From contig JAEZYO010000973.1 in the NCBI GenBank assembly GCA_023419055.1, positions 1 through 7,744 on the forward strand: DNA of 7,744 nt. The letters run 5' to 3'. A model generated the notes under the pieces. It saw only the letters and a program-made list of their open reading frames with translations. It made no database searches and was not told the origin of the DNA. The DNA comes from Pseudomonadota bacterium. Lineage in GTDB: Bacteria; Myxococcota; Polyangia; Polyangiales; Polyangiaceae. Of this stretch, positions 1 through 5,907 are shown in pieces; the first letter of the stretch is position 1; every line of letters begins with the position of its first letter. The position numbers and the translations under genes are program-made.

Positions 1-126
1 GAGGAAGGCGGAGTGCCACCGCTCGGAGAAACCTGGAGGCGAATCGCCGGGCGCCCGTCCGGATCGCAGGGTGGTCGAGGCGCACCCGCTCAGCCAGAGC
101 GAGAACAAGAGGAGCGAGGCTCTCAT
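1..126 (-). CDS. Lipoprotein, 5' part only (second of a tandem pair, possibly Bor-like)
   Basis: This is the first 42 codons of a gene that continues beyond position 1. The ATG at 126-124 overlaps the TGA of the upstream lipoprotein gene (125-123) as ATGA, which implies translational coupling. A purine-rich stretch (GGAAGAG) about 8 nt before the ATG can act as ribosome binding site. The product opens with a short signal peptide: an Arg at residue 2, a Leu/Phe/Trp-rich core, then a canonical lipobox LSGC, so Cys15 should be lipidated after signal peptidase II cleavage. The mature part is Ser/Pro/Gly-rich and then reads ERWHSAFL. This resembles the start of the conserved Bor region (the HHFF-like segment), so the gene may be a second Bor-family member. 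That is inference, because the diagnostic C-terminal half is outside the window. The lipoprotein call is strong, the family call weak. Confidence 0.72.
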   Translation of the reverse strand, partial: MRASLLLFSLWLSGCASTTLRSGRAPGDSPPGFSERWHSAFL

Positions 127-425
127 CGCTCGGGCTCTTCCCGGCAGTGAAGCTCGACCTGACGCGGTGTGTACAGCCCGAGCGACACCACGGACAGGGT
201 GACCGTGGCAAACGACTGACGCGTGCGGACGAGCGTCGCTTCGCCCGACGGGCAGACGTCACGAACGTCCACGGCGCGGGATCCCACGAGACCGAACGCG
301 AAGCCGTTCACCCAGGCCCGATAGACCTGCGGTCGCACCGCGTGCGGCGTGCAGCCCGTCGAGACGCCGGCCATCGTCAGAGCCAGCGCAATCCCCAGGT
401 GAAAAGGGCGGACAGCTCGTGACAC
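123..425 (-). CDS. Bor/Iss-like small lipoprotein
   Basis: A 100-residue exported protein. The N-terminus has basic residues, a hydrophobic core (about 10-20) and Cys25 in the sequence VSTGC, a loose lipobox with Ser rather than Leu/Val/Ile at -3. The mature part matches the layout of the lambda Bor lipoprotein: a WVNGFAFGLVG segment at 38-48 (compare Bor HHFFVSGIG), a DVC motif with Cys58 (compare KIC), a TLVRTRQSF segment, then LGLYTPRQVELHC ending at Cys94 (compare LGIYTPLEARVYC). Both family cysteines are present. Bor and Iss are small outer-membrane lipoproteins linked to serum resistance when carried by phages of enteric bacteria. Here the role is unknown and an envelope function is inferred. 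GTG at 425 is the only reasonable start. A GGAGG (445-449) lies 19 nt upstream, too far to be an ideal site. It lies downstream of the tRNA and is coupled to the next lipoprotein gene. Confidence 0.78.
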   Translation of the reverse strand: MSRAVRPFHLGIALALTMAGVSTGCTPHAVRPQVYRAWVNGFAFGLVGSRAVDVRDVCPSGEATLVRTRQSFATVTLSVVSLGLYTPRQVELHCREEPER

Positions 426-507
426 GGCGAGCGACGATACCGCGCCTCCAACCGGTCGAGCCAGCGCTTACCGAGGAAGGCGCGGCGGGGCCGAGAGGCG
501 TTTCGGG

Positions 508-579
508 TGGGCGCAGCAGGGATTGAACCTGCGACTTCGTCCGTGTGAAGGACGCACTCTACCGCTGAGTTATGCGCCC
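508..579 (-). tRNA. tRNA-Val (anticodon CAC)
   Basis: A complete 72-nt cloverleaf is readable on the minus strand. The 7-bp acceptor stem GGGCGCA/TGCGCCC uses 573-579 and 509-515. The D-arm is ACTC/GAGT around the loop AGCGGTA. The anticodon stem CGTCC/GGACG is perfect and encloses TTCACAC, giving anticodon CAC, which reads the Val codon GTG. The variable loop is 5 nt, and the T-arm is GCAGG/CCTGC around TTCAATC. The discriminator is A at 508. The next bases read CCC, so the 3' CCA is not encoded and must be added by a nucleotidyltransferase. No other tRNA is seen nearby. Confidence 0.96.
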
Positions 580-594
580 GAAAACGAGGGCACT

Positions 595-623
595 CCTCTA
601 GCGCTCTTCGGCGCGTCCTGCAA
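595..623 (-). promoter_or_regulatory. Candidate sigma70-type promoter for tRNA-Val
   Basis: On the minus strand TTGCAG (623-618) and TAGAGG (600-595) are separated by exactly 17 nt. Each hexamer matches the vegetative consensus at only three positions, but position and spacing fit. Transcription would begin near 588, about 9 nt before the mature tRNA 5' end. The intergenic stretch 580-721 must also hold the promoter of the plus-strand gene at 722, and no convincing boxes for that were found. Confidence 0.35.
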
Positions 624-721
624 TCCTTCTCGTCACTTCGCTGCGCTTCAGCGCGAATTCTCGGCCGCTCGAAGCCTTGTCCGTGCTCGGCGCTCCGTCG
701 GGATGCTATAGGGGAGCGCCC

Positions 722-1588
722 ATGAGCGACCCCAGCGCGACAGAGCCGCCGGCTGCCCCCTCTCTCGAGGCAGCGAGCCCCGCCGAGCCCATCGCCAACG
801 CGGAAAATGCGCCCGTTTCGACTGCAGCAAAGGCTCCGGACGTCGACGGCGGAGTTGCTCTCGAACGCCCACCGGCCGAAGGGACGAGCCCCAGCATCGC
901 GCCGTCGAGCCTCGAGCTCGCGCGCAGGCGCGATCGCTTGGCCGGTACGGTGATCGTCGTGGCCGGTTTCGTCGCGAGCCTCGGCATCTCGCTCTGGGCC
1001 AAGCACGCGACTCGCCCGCAAGTGAGCGAGCCCCCCGGGCCGCCGACGACGGAGGGCGTCGCCAACTTCCCCGATCACGTGGACCCCGTCGCGAGCCTCC
1101 CCGGCGCTCGCAATCTCACCCGGCGGCCGATGTTGCGAGCCATCGTGGCTGAAGGGGTGAAGAGCGACGGAACGGTCGACCTCTCCGAAGGTCCCGGCCG
1201 CGTCCGCTACACCTTTCAGAGCCCCGCGGGGCACGGTCCGCAGCCGCTCCGCGAACCTGGAACCCTTCCGCGCCAGCTCTACTGCGGGAAGCAGGCTGTC
1301 CTCTTGCGCAAGGAAGGGCTCGTCGCCGAGCGTGACAAGCCGGACACCAGCTGCGCGTCTCGCCACGTGGAGCCGCTGCCCGATCCTCAGTGCTCGTTCA
1401 AGCAGATCTGGGGTGAAGCGCTCAAGGAAGGCGCACCCGGGGATCGCTTCGCGCGCATCGAATACTTCCGCGCGCGCTCCGGGCCCGCCTACCGCTTCGA
1501 GATCGCCGGGACGAAGCATCGCTTCACCTTGCACGGCGACTGCGAGCGCCGTCTGAACGGCGCGGACGCCACGAACCTGATCCCGTGA
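722..1588 (+). CDS. Unrecognised single-pass membrane protein with cysteine-containing C-terminal domain
   Basis: A 288-residue protein of no family I recognise. Residues 1-65 are Ala/Pro/Glu-rich and low in complexity, probably disordered and cytoplasmic. Basic residues at 68-72 (RRRDR) precede one hydrophobic segment at about 73-93. With positive charges on the N-terminal side, the C-terminal ~195 residues should lie in the periplasm. A Pro/Gly-rich linker (98-112) leads to a folded-looking domain with four cysteines (188, 211, 224, 274), enough for two disulfides, and several aromatic/basic stretches such as RIEYFRARSG (245-254). No catalytic motif is evident. The ATG at 722 is chosen because GGGGAG (711-716) sits 5 nt upstream. 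An in-frame TTG at 677 would add 15 residues but has no such site. It stands alone on the plus strand and converges on engB, with stop codons 10 nt apart. Confidence 0.8.
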   Translation: MSDPSATEPPAAPSLEAASPAEPIANAENAPVSTAAKAPDVDGGVALERPPAEGTSPSIAPSSLELARRRDRLAGTVIVVAGFVASLGISLWAKHATRPQVSEPPGPPTTEGVANFPDHVDPVASLPGARNLTRRPMLRAIVAEGVKSDGTVDLSEGPGRVRYTFQSPAGHGPQPLREPGTLPRQLYCGKQAVLLRKEGLVAERDKPDTSCASRHVEPLPDPQCSFKQIWGEALKEGAPGDRFARIEYFRARSGPAYRFEIAGTKHRFTLHGDCERRLNGADATNLIP

Positions 1589-1593
1589 AGTGA

Positions 1594-1617
1594 CGCGCTC
1601 AGCTCTCGAGGAGCGCG
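1594..1617. terminator. Candidate bidirectional terminator hairpin at convergent gene ends
   Basis: CGCGCTC (1594-1600) and GAGCGCG (1611-1617) form a perfect 7-bp stem with a 10-nt loop. It spans the 10-nt gap between the stop at 1588 and the engB stop at 1599-1601 and runs into the engB 3' end. No T-tract follows on either strand, so it is not a classical intrinsic terminator. The placement at a convergent junction is the main argument. GC-rich DNA makes such stems by chance fairly often. Confidence 0.3.
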
Positions 1618-2219
1618 GCGATGCGGCCCCAAATGGCCGCGTAGACAGCCGGATCGGGCTTGGCGCCGACGGCGCGGTGCCCGGCCTGCTTGATCTTCTC
1701 GAGCGCGGGCTTCTGAGCGGAGGCCGGGAGCTTGTCGAGCTTCGTTGCCACAATCAAGGTCTTCGGCTGCTCGCGGTTCGTTCGGGGCGGGGTCTCGAGC
1801 AGCTCGAGCAGATCGGCCTCTTCCTCTTCCACGCCGCGACGAGCGTCGACCAGGATCACCACCACTCGTAGCGTCGGCCGCTCGAGCAGGTAGCCCTCGA
1901 TCAAATCGGCCCAGGCGTCGCGCTCGCTCTTCGAGCGCTTGGCGTAGCCATAGCCCGGGAGATCGACGAGCTTGAGCGTGAGGCCCTCGCGGGTCTTGAT
2001 GGAGAAGAAGTTGATGGTGCGGGTGCAGCCGGGCGTGTTGCTGGTGCGCGCCAGCCCCTTCCGGTTCATCAATCCGTTCAGCAGGGTGCTCTTCCCGACG
2101 TTCGAGCGGCCGGCGAAGGCGACCTCGAGCTGCACGGGTGGCGGCAGGCTCATCTTGCCTGAGGCAGCTTCGGCGAATTCGGCCGAGACGATCGGAGGGG
2201 CGACGGGTTTGGCTGCCAA
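1599..2219 (-). CDS. engB: Ribosome biogenesis GTPase EngB (YihA/YsxC)
   Basis: A 206-residue single-domain GTPase of the TRAFAC class, the family's usual length (E. coli YihA about 210). EngB binds GTP and acts late in 50S subunit assembly. Visible motifs: P-loop G1 GRSNVGKS at 37-44, the EngB signature NTPGCTRTINFF at 61-72 containing the G2 Thr, G3 DLPGYGYAK at 86-94, and G4 TKLD at 159-162. The G5 region reads AVGAKPD (183-189) and lacks the usual Ser-containing motif. An acidic run EEEEAD (131-136) and a Pro/Thr/Arg insert (144-153) lie between G3 and G4. The start is taken as TTG at 2219 because residues 9-20, including SAEF, look like family sequence upstream of the P-loop. The ATG at residue 23 (2153) is the alternative. 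No clear Shine-Dalgarno precedes either. It is last in the cluster, 58 nt after murJ. Confidence 0.93.
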   Translation of the reverse strand: MAAKPVAPPIVSAEFAEAASGKMSLPPPVQLEVAFAGRSNVGKSTLLNGLMNRKGLARTSNTPGCTRTINFFSIKTREGLTLKLVDLPGYGYAKRSKSERDAWADLIEGYLLERPTLRVVVILVDARRGVEEEEADLLELLETPPRTNREQPKTLIVATKLDKLPASAQKPALEKIKQAGHRAVGAKPDPAVYAAIWGRIAALLES

Positions 2220-2233
2220 AGTGCGCGCAGTAT

Positions 2234-2263
2234 GGGCGCGCGCGGGGGGATCCGCCAGCGCCC
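2234..2263. other. Inverted repeat between murJ and engB
   Basis: In the 58-nt murJ-engB gap, GGGCGC (2234-2239) pairs with GCGCCC (2258-2263). Inside it GCGG (2242-2245) pairs with CCGC (2252-2255) around a 6-nt loop, giving a composite hairpin with a small internal bulge. No T-tract follows on the minus strand. It could be an attenuator, an RNA processing or stability element ahead of engB, or chance pairing in very GC-rich sequence. Confidence 0.3.
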
Positions 2264-2277
2264 GGACGCGCTTTCGT

Positions 2278-3894
2278 TCAACGAGCGCGACGCCCGAGCT
2301 TCTTTTGCACGAGATTTCGGAAGGAGCGGAGCTCGGGGCTCCGAAATAGCGCGGCGGCGATCACGAACGCGACCAGGAACACGAGCGTCCCGAGCACGCC
2401 GGGCAAGAGCCGGAGCGCGGGGTTCGAGTCCGGCCCGAGCCCGAGCGCGCGGACGGTGAGCGCGGCGAGTAGGCCCCCGATCAGCGACGCGCCGAGCACC
2501 CGCGCGGCAGAGCCCGAGACATCGGCGAGGTGCCGTGAGGGCAGGTGAGCACCGAGCCCCCACCACAACATCGCGAACTGTGCCACGGCAGCTCCGGTCA
2601 CCGCGTAGCCGATGCCGACGTGACCGAAGGGGCCGCGGAGTACGAGCGCGAGCAGCACGAAGACCGCGAGGTCGAGCGCCGCCACCACGACCGGCGCGCG
2701 CGTGTTGCCCACGGCGTAGTAGACCGACAAGAGCTGCCTCACGCCCGCGACGGCCCAGATCCCGAGTCCCTGCGCGATCAACGCGCGACCCGTCTCGCGT
2801 GTCGACTCGGCGTCGAAGGCGCCGCGCTGGAAGAGCAGCATGACGATCGGCTCCGCTAGCGCCACCACGAGCGCGCTCGCCGGAACCGCGACGAACAGCG
2901 CAAGCTTCATCCCGAAAGCGAAGGTGCGGCCGAGCTCTGCGAAATCGCCCCTCGCGCTGAAGCGCGACAAGCTCGGCAACGCAGCCGTGGAGAGCGCCAT
3001 GACGAAGATGCCTTGCGGAAAATCGCAGAGCCTTAGCGCCCAACCGAAGTAGCTCTGCGCGCCGGTTCCGAGCTCGGAGAGGAAGCGCCGCGCGAGCACC
3101 ACGTCGACGTAGTACACGCCGATGCCGAACAACATCGGCGCCATTCGCTTGAGGACGCTTCGCACGCCCGGGTGGCCGAGCTCGAACGAGGGGGCCTGCA
3201 AGAAGCCGATGCGGCGCAAGCTCGGCCACTGCGCGACGACCTGGAGCACGCCGCCGAGCAGCGCGGCCACCGCGAGCGCGAGCCCCGGTTCGTAGCCGCG
3301 CGCGCCGAGCCAGCCGGGCAGCACGAGCGACACCACGACGAAGGCGACGTTCAAGAGCCCTGGCGCGAACGAGCTCGCGACGAACCTCTGGTACGTGTTG
3401 AGCGCCGCGATGCCGAGCGCGGCGGTGCCCATGAAGAGGATGTAGGGGAACACCCAGCGCGTGAGGAGCACCGTGAGCTCGAACTGTCCCGGCTCCTGTC
3501 GGTAACCGGCGGCGAAGAGAGTCACGAGCTCGGGCGCGAACGCCACGCCGAGCGCGGTGACGATGACGAGCAGCGTGAGCGACAGACCGCGCACCGCGCG
3601 GAAGAAGCGCTGCGCCGCGGCGTCGCCGTCGCGCTCTCGCACCTCCGAGAGCACCGGCAAGATCGCGTTCTGCACCGCACCCTCGGCGAGCAGCTGGCGG
3701 AGCACGTTCGGGATCAGAAACGCCACGAAGAAGGCGTCGGTCACCGCGCGGCCGAAGACCGCCGCGATCACCTGGTCCCGCAAGAGACCGAGCAAGCGGC
3801 TCGCCAGCGTGCCGAGCCCGACGATCCCCGCGCGCCCGGCGATCCGACCGCGTTCCTTCTCGCCTTCGCTACGGGTCTCCGCGGCTCGTTCCAC
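2278..3894 (-). CDS. murJ: Lipid II flippase MurJ (MviN)
   Basis: A 538-residue polytopic inner-membrane protein of the MOP/MATE-like superfamily that moves undecaprenyl-linked lipid II to the periplasmic face for peptidoglycan synthesis. The hydrophobic pattern fits about 14 membrane spans after a charged N-terminus. Family signatures are SRLLGLLRD (32-40), DAFFVAFLIPNVLRQLLAEGA (split here: Asp53, Arg66, AEGA at 70-73) and ALRLCDFPQG (286-294). Arg33, Arg39, Asp53, Arg66 and Arg288 correspond by position to charged cavity residues known to matter in E. coli MurJ. That correspondence was made by eye. The GTG at 3894 is the start: TAAGAGG (3906-3900) lies 5 nt upstream, an unusually good site for this window. 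The gene follows recO after 39 nt. Length is slightly above the usual ~510, mainly through a basic 20-residue N-terminal extension and a basic tail. Confidence 0.96.
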   Translation of the reverse strand: MERAAETRSEGEKERGRIAGRAGIVGLGTLASRLLGLLRDQVIAAVFGRAVTDAFFVAFLIPNVLRQLLAEGAVQNAILPVLSEVRERDGDAAAQRFFRAVRGLSLTLLVIVTALGVAFAPELVTLFAAGYRQEPGQFELTVLLTRWVFPYILFMGTAALGIAALNTYQRFVASSFAPGLLNVAFVVVSLVLPGWLGARGYEPGLALAVAALLGGVLQVVAQWPSLRRIGFLQAPSFELGHPGVRSVLKRMAPMLFGIGVYYVDVVLARRFLSELGTGAQSYFGWALRLCDFPQGIFVMALSTAALPSLSRFSARGDFAELGRTFAFGMKLALFVAVPASALVVALAEPIVMLLFQRGAFDAESTRETGRALIAQGLGIWAVAGVRQLLSVYYAVGNTRAPVVVAALDLAVFVLLALVLRGPFGHVGIGYAVTGAAVAQFAMLWWGLGAHLPSRHLADVSGSAARVLGASLIGGLLAALTVRALGLGPDSNPALRLLPGVLGTLVFLVAFVIAAALFRSPELRSFRNLVQKKLGRRAR

Positions 3895-3933
3895 GAGAGC
3901 CTCTTACCAGAGCTCGGGGCGCCGACGAAAAGT

Positions 3934-4665
3934 TCAGTCGAACCCGGCGTGCGCGCGCATGGCCTGGTCGACGAGGGTAAGGGCGAGCTCTGCGTCGCCG
4001 TCCTCGAGCGCGTCGTCGACGCCCGCGGCGGCGTGGGCGAGGCGAGCTCGGACGCCGGCTTCGATTCGAGTGCGACCGCCCCCGCACGCGCGACACACGA
4101 GACCGCCGTGCGCCGCGTCGAGTAACGCCGGCGCGGACGCCGGGCAGGGCCTGCCGCAACGCACGCAATGACCGAGCTCGAGCCCCCAGCCGAAGGCGGC
4201 GAGCAACGCGAGCCCTGCGCTCGCGAGGTGGAGCGATGGGCTCCTCGGGTCGAGCCGCGTGCTGAGCCGATCCAGGAGCTTTTCGAGGACCGTCCACACC
4301 TCGGGCTCCGGGGTGCGCGGCGGCGCGACTCGCCGGACCCAGGAGAGCGCGCGCCCCGCGGCTTGCATGCGATCGAGGTCGCTCGCGAGCGTCGTCCGCG
4401 GGACGGCGATGCGCGCTTCGCGCAGCATCAAGAGATCGCCGTGGGCGAGATCGTCGCAGCGTACGACGAGCGTGTGCATCGCCTCGAGCGACCCGCCGAA
4501 GCGCTTCATGCTGCGCCGGGCGCCGCGCGCGAGCGCCGAAACGCGGCCGAGCTTCTCGGTGAAGAAGCCGAGGATCAGATCGCTGTCGCCGTAGTCGACG
4601 CGTCGCAAGAGCAGCGCGCGCGTCTCGTGCGTTCGTGAGCTCTCGCGACCTCGGGCGGGGCTCAC
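3934..4665 (-). CDS. recO: DNA repair protein RecO
   Basis: A 243-residue RecO, the usual family length. RecO works with RecR (and RecF) to displace SSB and load RecA on single-stranded DNA in gap repair, and it also anneals strands. The N-terminal OB fold begins at about residue 14 with the typical ETRALLLRRVDYGDSD pattern, then FFTEKLGRVSALARGARR (35-51), the basic DNA-binding region. The C-terminal helical domain carries a zinc-ribbon-like set, CVRC (167-170) and CRAC (191-194), found in many RecO proteins. The start is GTG at 4665-4663, which overlaps the TGA of the RodZ-like gene (4664-4662) as GTGA, implying coupled translation. A longer open frame to 4854 would overlap that gene by about 190 nt and add unrelated Arg/Ala-rich sequence, so it is rejected. 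murJ follows after 39 nt. Confidence 0.94.
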   Translation of the reverse strand: MSPARGRESSRTHETRALLLRRVDYGDSDLILGFFTEKLGRVSALARGARRSMKRFGGSLEAMHTLVVRCDDLAHGDLLMLREARIAVPRTTLASDLDRMQAAGRALSWVRRVAPPRTPEPEVWTVLEKLLDRLSTRLDPRSPSLHLASAGLALLAAFGWGLELGHCVRCGRPCPASAPALLDAAHGGLVCRACGGGRTRIEAGVRARLAHAAAGVDDALEDGDAELALTLVDQAMRAHAGFD

Positions 4666-5090
4666 GCGCGAGCGTGCGGCAGCGCGCGCGGAGCGGACGA
4701 CAACTCTTGAGGCATATCGTCGCCGCGGGGCTTGAGCACGATGCTGAGCGCCAGGGTGAACAAGATGAGGAGCAGCACGAACGCGATCGCCACACCGAAG
4801 CGGCGCCCGCGTGCGGGCTTCGCCGGGCTCGAGATCGGTAGCGGCGTCACCCACGCGACGCGCCGACTCGCCGTGTAACGCGCGAGCACCTCGTCCGGCT
4901 GGACGTCCACGGCGCGTGCGTACGACTTCAAGAAGCCGCGCACGAAAACTTCCCCAGGTAGTTCGTCGAAGCGATCCGCTTCGATACGTTCGACGCTCGT
5001 CACGGGCACTCGAGTCGCTCGCGAGAGCTCTTCGATGCTCATGCCTTTGGCTTCACGAAGTTGCCGCAGGTGATGCCCGAGCGTTTCCAT
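4662..5090 (-). CDS. Short RodZ-like HTH membrane protein
   Basis: A 142-residue protein. Residues 2-72 form a helix-turn-helix domain of the XRE/HTH_25 kind seen in RodZ: LRQLREAKGMSIEELSRAT (9-27), VPVTSVERIEADRFDELP (28-45), then GEVFVRGFLKSYARAVDV (46-63). In RodZ this cytoplasmic domain binds MreB and helps set cell shape rather than binding DNA. A Pro/Ala/Arg linker leads to one membrane span (about 98-118), followed by only some 24 residues. The periplasmic beta-sandwich domain (DUF4115) of full RodZ is therefore missing. The ATG at 5090 is preferred because it begins the fold directly and lies 16 nt after the TPR gene's stop. The frame stays open to 5201, but that would overlap the neighbour. 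No Shine-Dalgarno is visible, so it may rely on reinitiation. Its stop overlaps the recO start. A membrane-bound HTH regulator is the alternative. Confidence 0.85.
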   Translation of the reverse strand: METLGHHLRQLREAKGMSIEELSRATRVPVTSVERIEADRFDELPGEVFVRGFLKSYARAVDVQPDEVLARYTASRRVAWVTPLPISSPAKPARGRRFGVAIAFVLLLILFTLALSIVLKPRGDDMPQELSSAPRALPHARA

Positions 5091-5106
5091 TGAGAAGGGC
5101 CCAAGA

Positions 5107-5907
5107 CTACTTGAGTTTTTCGAGCATGGAGCCGCATTCTTTACCTGCGGGCGTCTTCTTTGCGAGACCGACGCAGCGCTCGAGATCCGCCGCCGCTGCA
5201 CTCGCGTCGCCGAGCTTCATGTTGCTCCGCGCGCGTCCAGCGAGCGCGTCTTGGAGTGCGTTACAGCCGGGTGCCTCGGTTTCCAGTGCCTGCGTAAAGG
5301 CCTCTTTCGCGGGGAGCGGCTCGTTCCGTCGTTCGTAGGCGAGCCCCAGGCGGAGCTGCCCGACGCAGAAGAGTGGTTGAGCGGCGATGCTTCGCCGAAG
5401 CGCGTCCACGGCGAGGTCGAGCTCGCCGAGCTCGAGGTAGGCCCAACCCAGGTTGCCCCACGCGTTTTCGGGAGTCTGATAGAGGATGTCCTCGGTCAGC
5501 GGTTTCAGCACGGTAACGGCTTCCGACGCGCGCTTGCCGTGAATCAGGACGACGGCGAGCGTGTTCCTGGCTTCCCTGAAATCGCTCTTCAGCTCGACGG
5601 CTCGCCGTGCGTGGATCTCCGCTTCCTTCAACCGGCAATCCGCGGGGCCGCGGCTACAAAAGTCCAGATAGAGGAGAGCGACGAGGTGATGGGCCTCGGC
5701 GTTCTCGTCGTCGAGCTCCACCGCCTTGAGCGCGTGATCCAGCGCTTCTCGGCTCTGCTGTCGCCGGAGCCAGAGGTCTCGAGCAACGTCGTATTCGGCC
5801 TCGGACTGGCGCTGGGGGTCTTGCGCCCCCGGCCCGCCGCTGCTTGCAGCACCACAGCCGAGGGTGACGACGAGGACGGACAGGCACCAAACTCGAGACA
5901 GCATCAT
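5107..5907 (-). CDS. TPR lipoprotein, PilF/PilW/Tgl-like (type IV pilus secretin pilotin)
   Basis: A 266-residue lipoprotein. A short signal peptide ends in VVTLGC, so Cys18 should be lipidated. A Ser/Gly/Pro/Gln linker follows, then about six TPR-type helical hairpins from residue 38 to 250. Clear repeats are AWGNLGWAYLELGELDLAVDALRRSI (149-174, quoted here in outline by its Trp150, Gly154, Tyr157 and Ala166), the repeat at 183-214, and one at 112-140. Proteins of this layout (PilF, PilW, Tgl) help the PilQ secretin assemble in the outer membrane for type IV pili. The assignment rests on lipobox plus TPR and on the RodZ-like gene next door, since pilF sits beside a rodZ gene in Pseudomonas. 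Six extra cysteines (84, 91, 181, 215, 245, 258), with 84 and 91 in a small insert, suggest disulfides. ATG at 5907 abuts the upstream stop. AGGAG (5919-5915) lies 7 nt before it. A generic TPR lipoprotein remains possible. Confidence 0.82.
   Translation of the reverse strand: MMLSRVWCLSVLVVTLGCGAASSGGPGAQDPQRQSEAEYDVARDLWLRRQQSREALDHALKAVELDDENAEAHHLVALLYLDFCSRGPADCRLKEAEIHARRAVELKSDFREARNTLAVVLIHGKRASEAVTVLKPLTEDILYQTPENAWGNLGWAYLELGELDLAVDALRRSIAAQPLFCVGQLRLGLAYERRNEPLPAKEAFTQALETEAPGCNALQDALAGRARSNMKLGDASAAAADLERCVGLAKKTPAGKECGSMLEKLK

Noticed and set aside
637..657. Short hairpin TTCGCTG...CAGCGCGAA in the intergenic region
   Set aside because: Only 4-5 bp pair cleanly and there is no T-tract; too weak to call a regulatory site or terminator.
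523..711. Small plus-strand frame over the tRNA
   Set aside because: It is mainly the reverse complement of the tRNA and has no ribosome site or export signal.
377..1753. Long minus-strand open frame of 458 codons
   Set aside because: It runs antisense to the gene at 722-1588 and through the tRNA. Its piece reading VLHTDEVAGSIPAAPT is the well-known false translation of a tRNA gene.
2150..3229. Minus-strand open frame of 359 codons inside murJ
   Set aside because: Extremely Arg-rich out-of-frame reading of murJ and the murJ-engB gap.
3172..4125. Plus-strand open frame of 317 codons opposite murJ and recO
   Set aside because: Composition is dominated by Glu, Arg and His, as expected of an antisense shadow in GC-rich DNA. 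murJ and recO on the other strand have full family motifs.
3934..4854. Longer recO starting at 4854
   Set aside because: The extra 63 residues are Arg/Ala-rich, unlike RecO, and overlap the RodZ-like gene in another frame. The GTG at 4665 gives the family length and a GTGA overlap.
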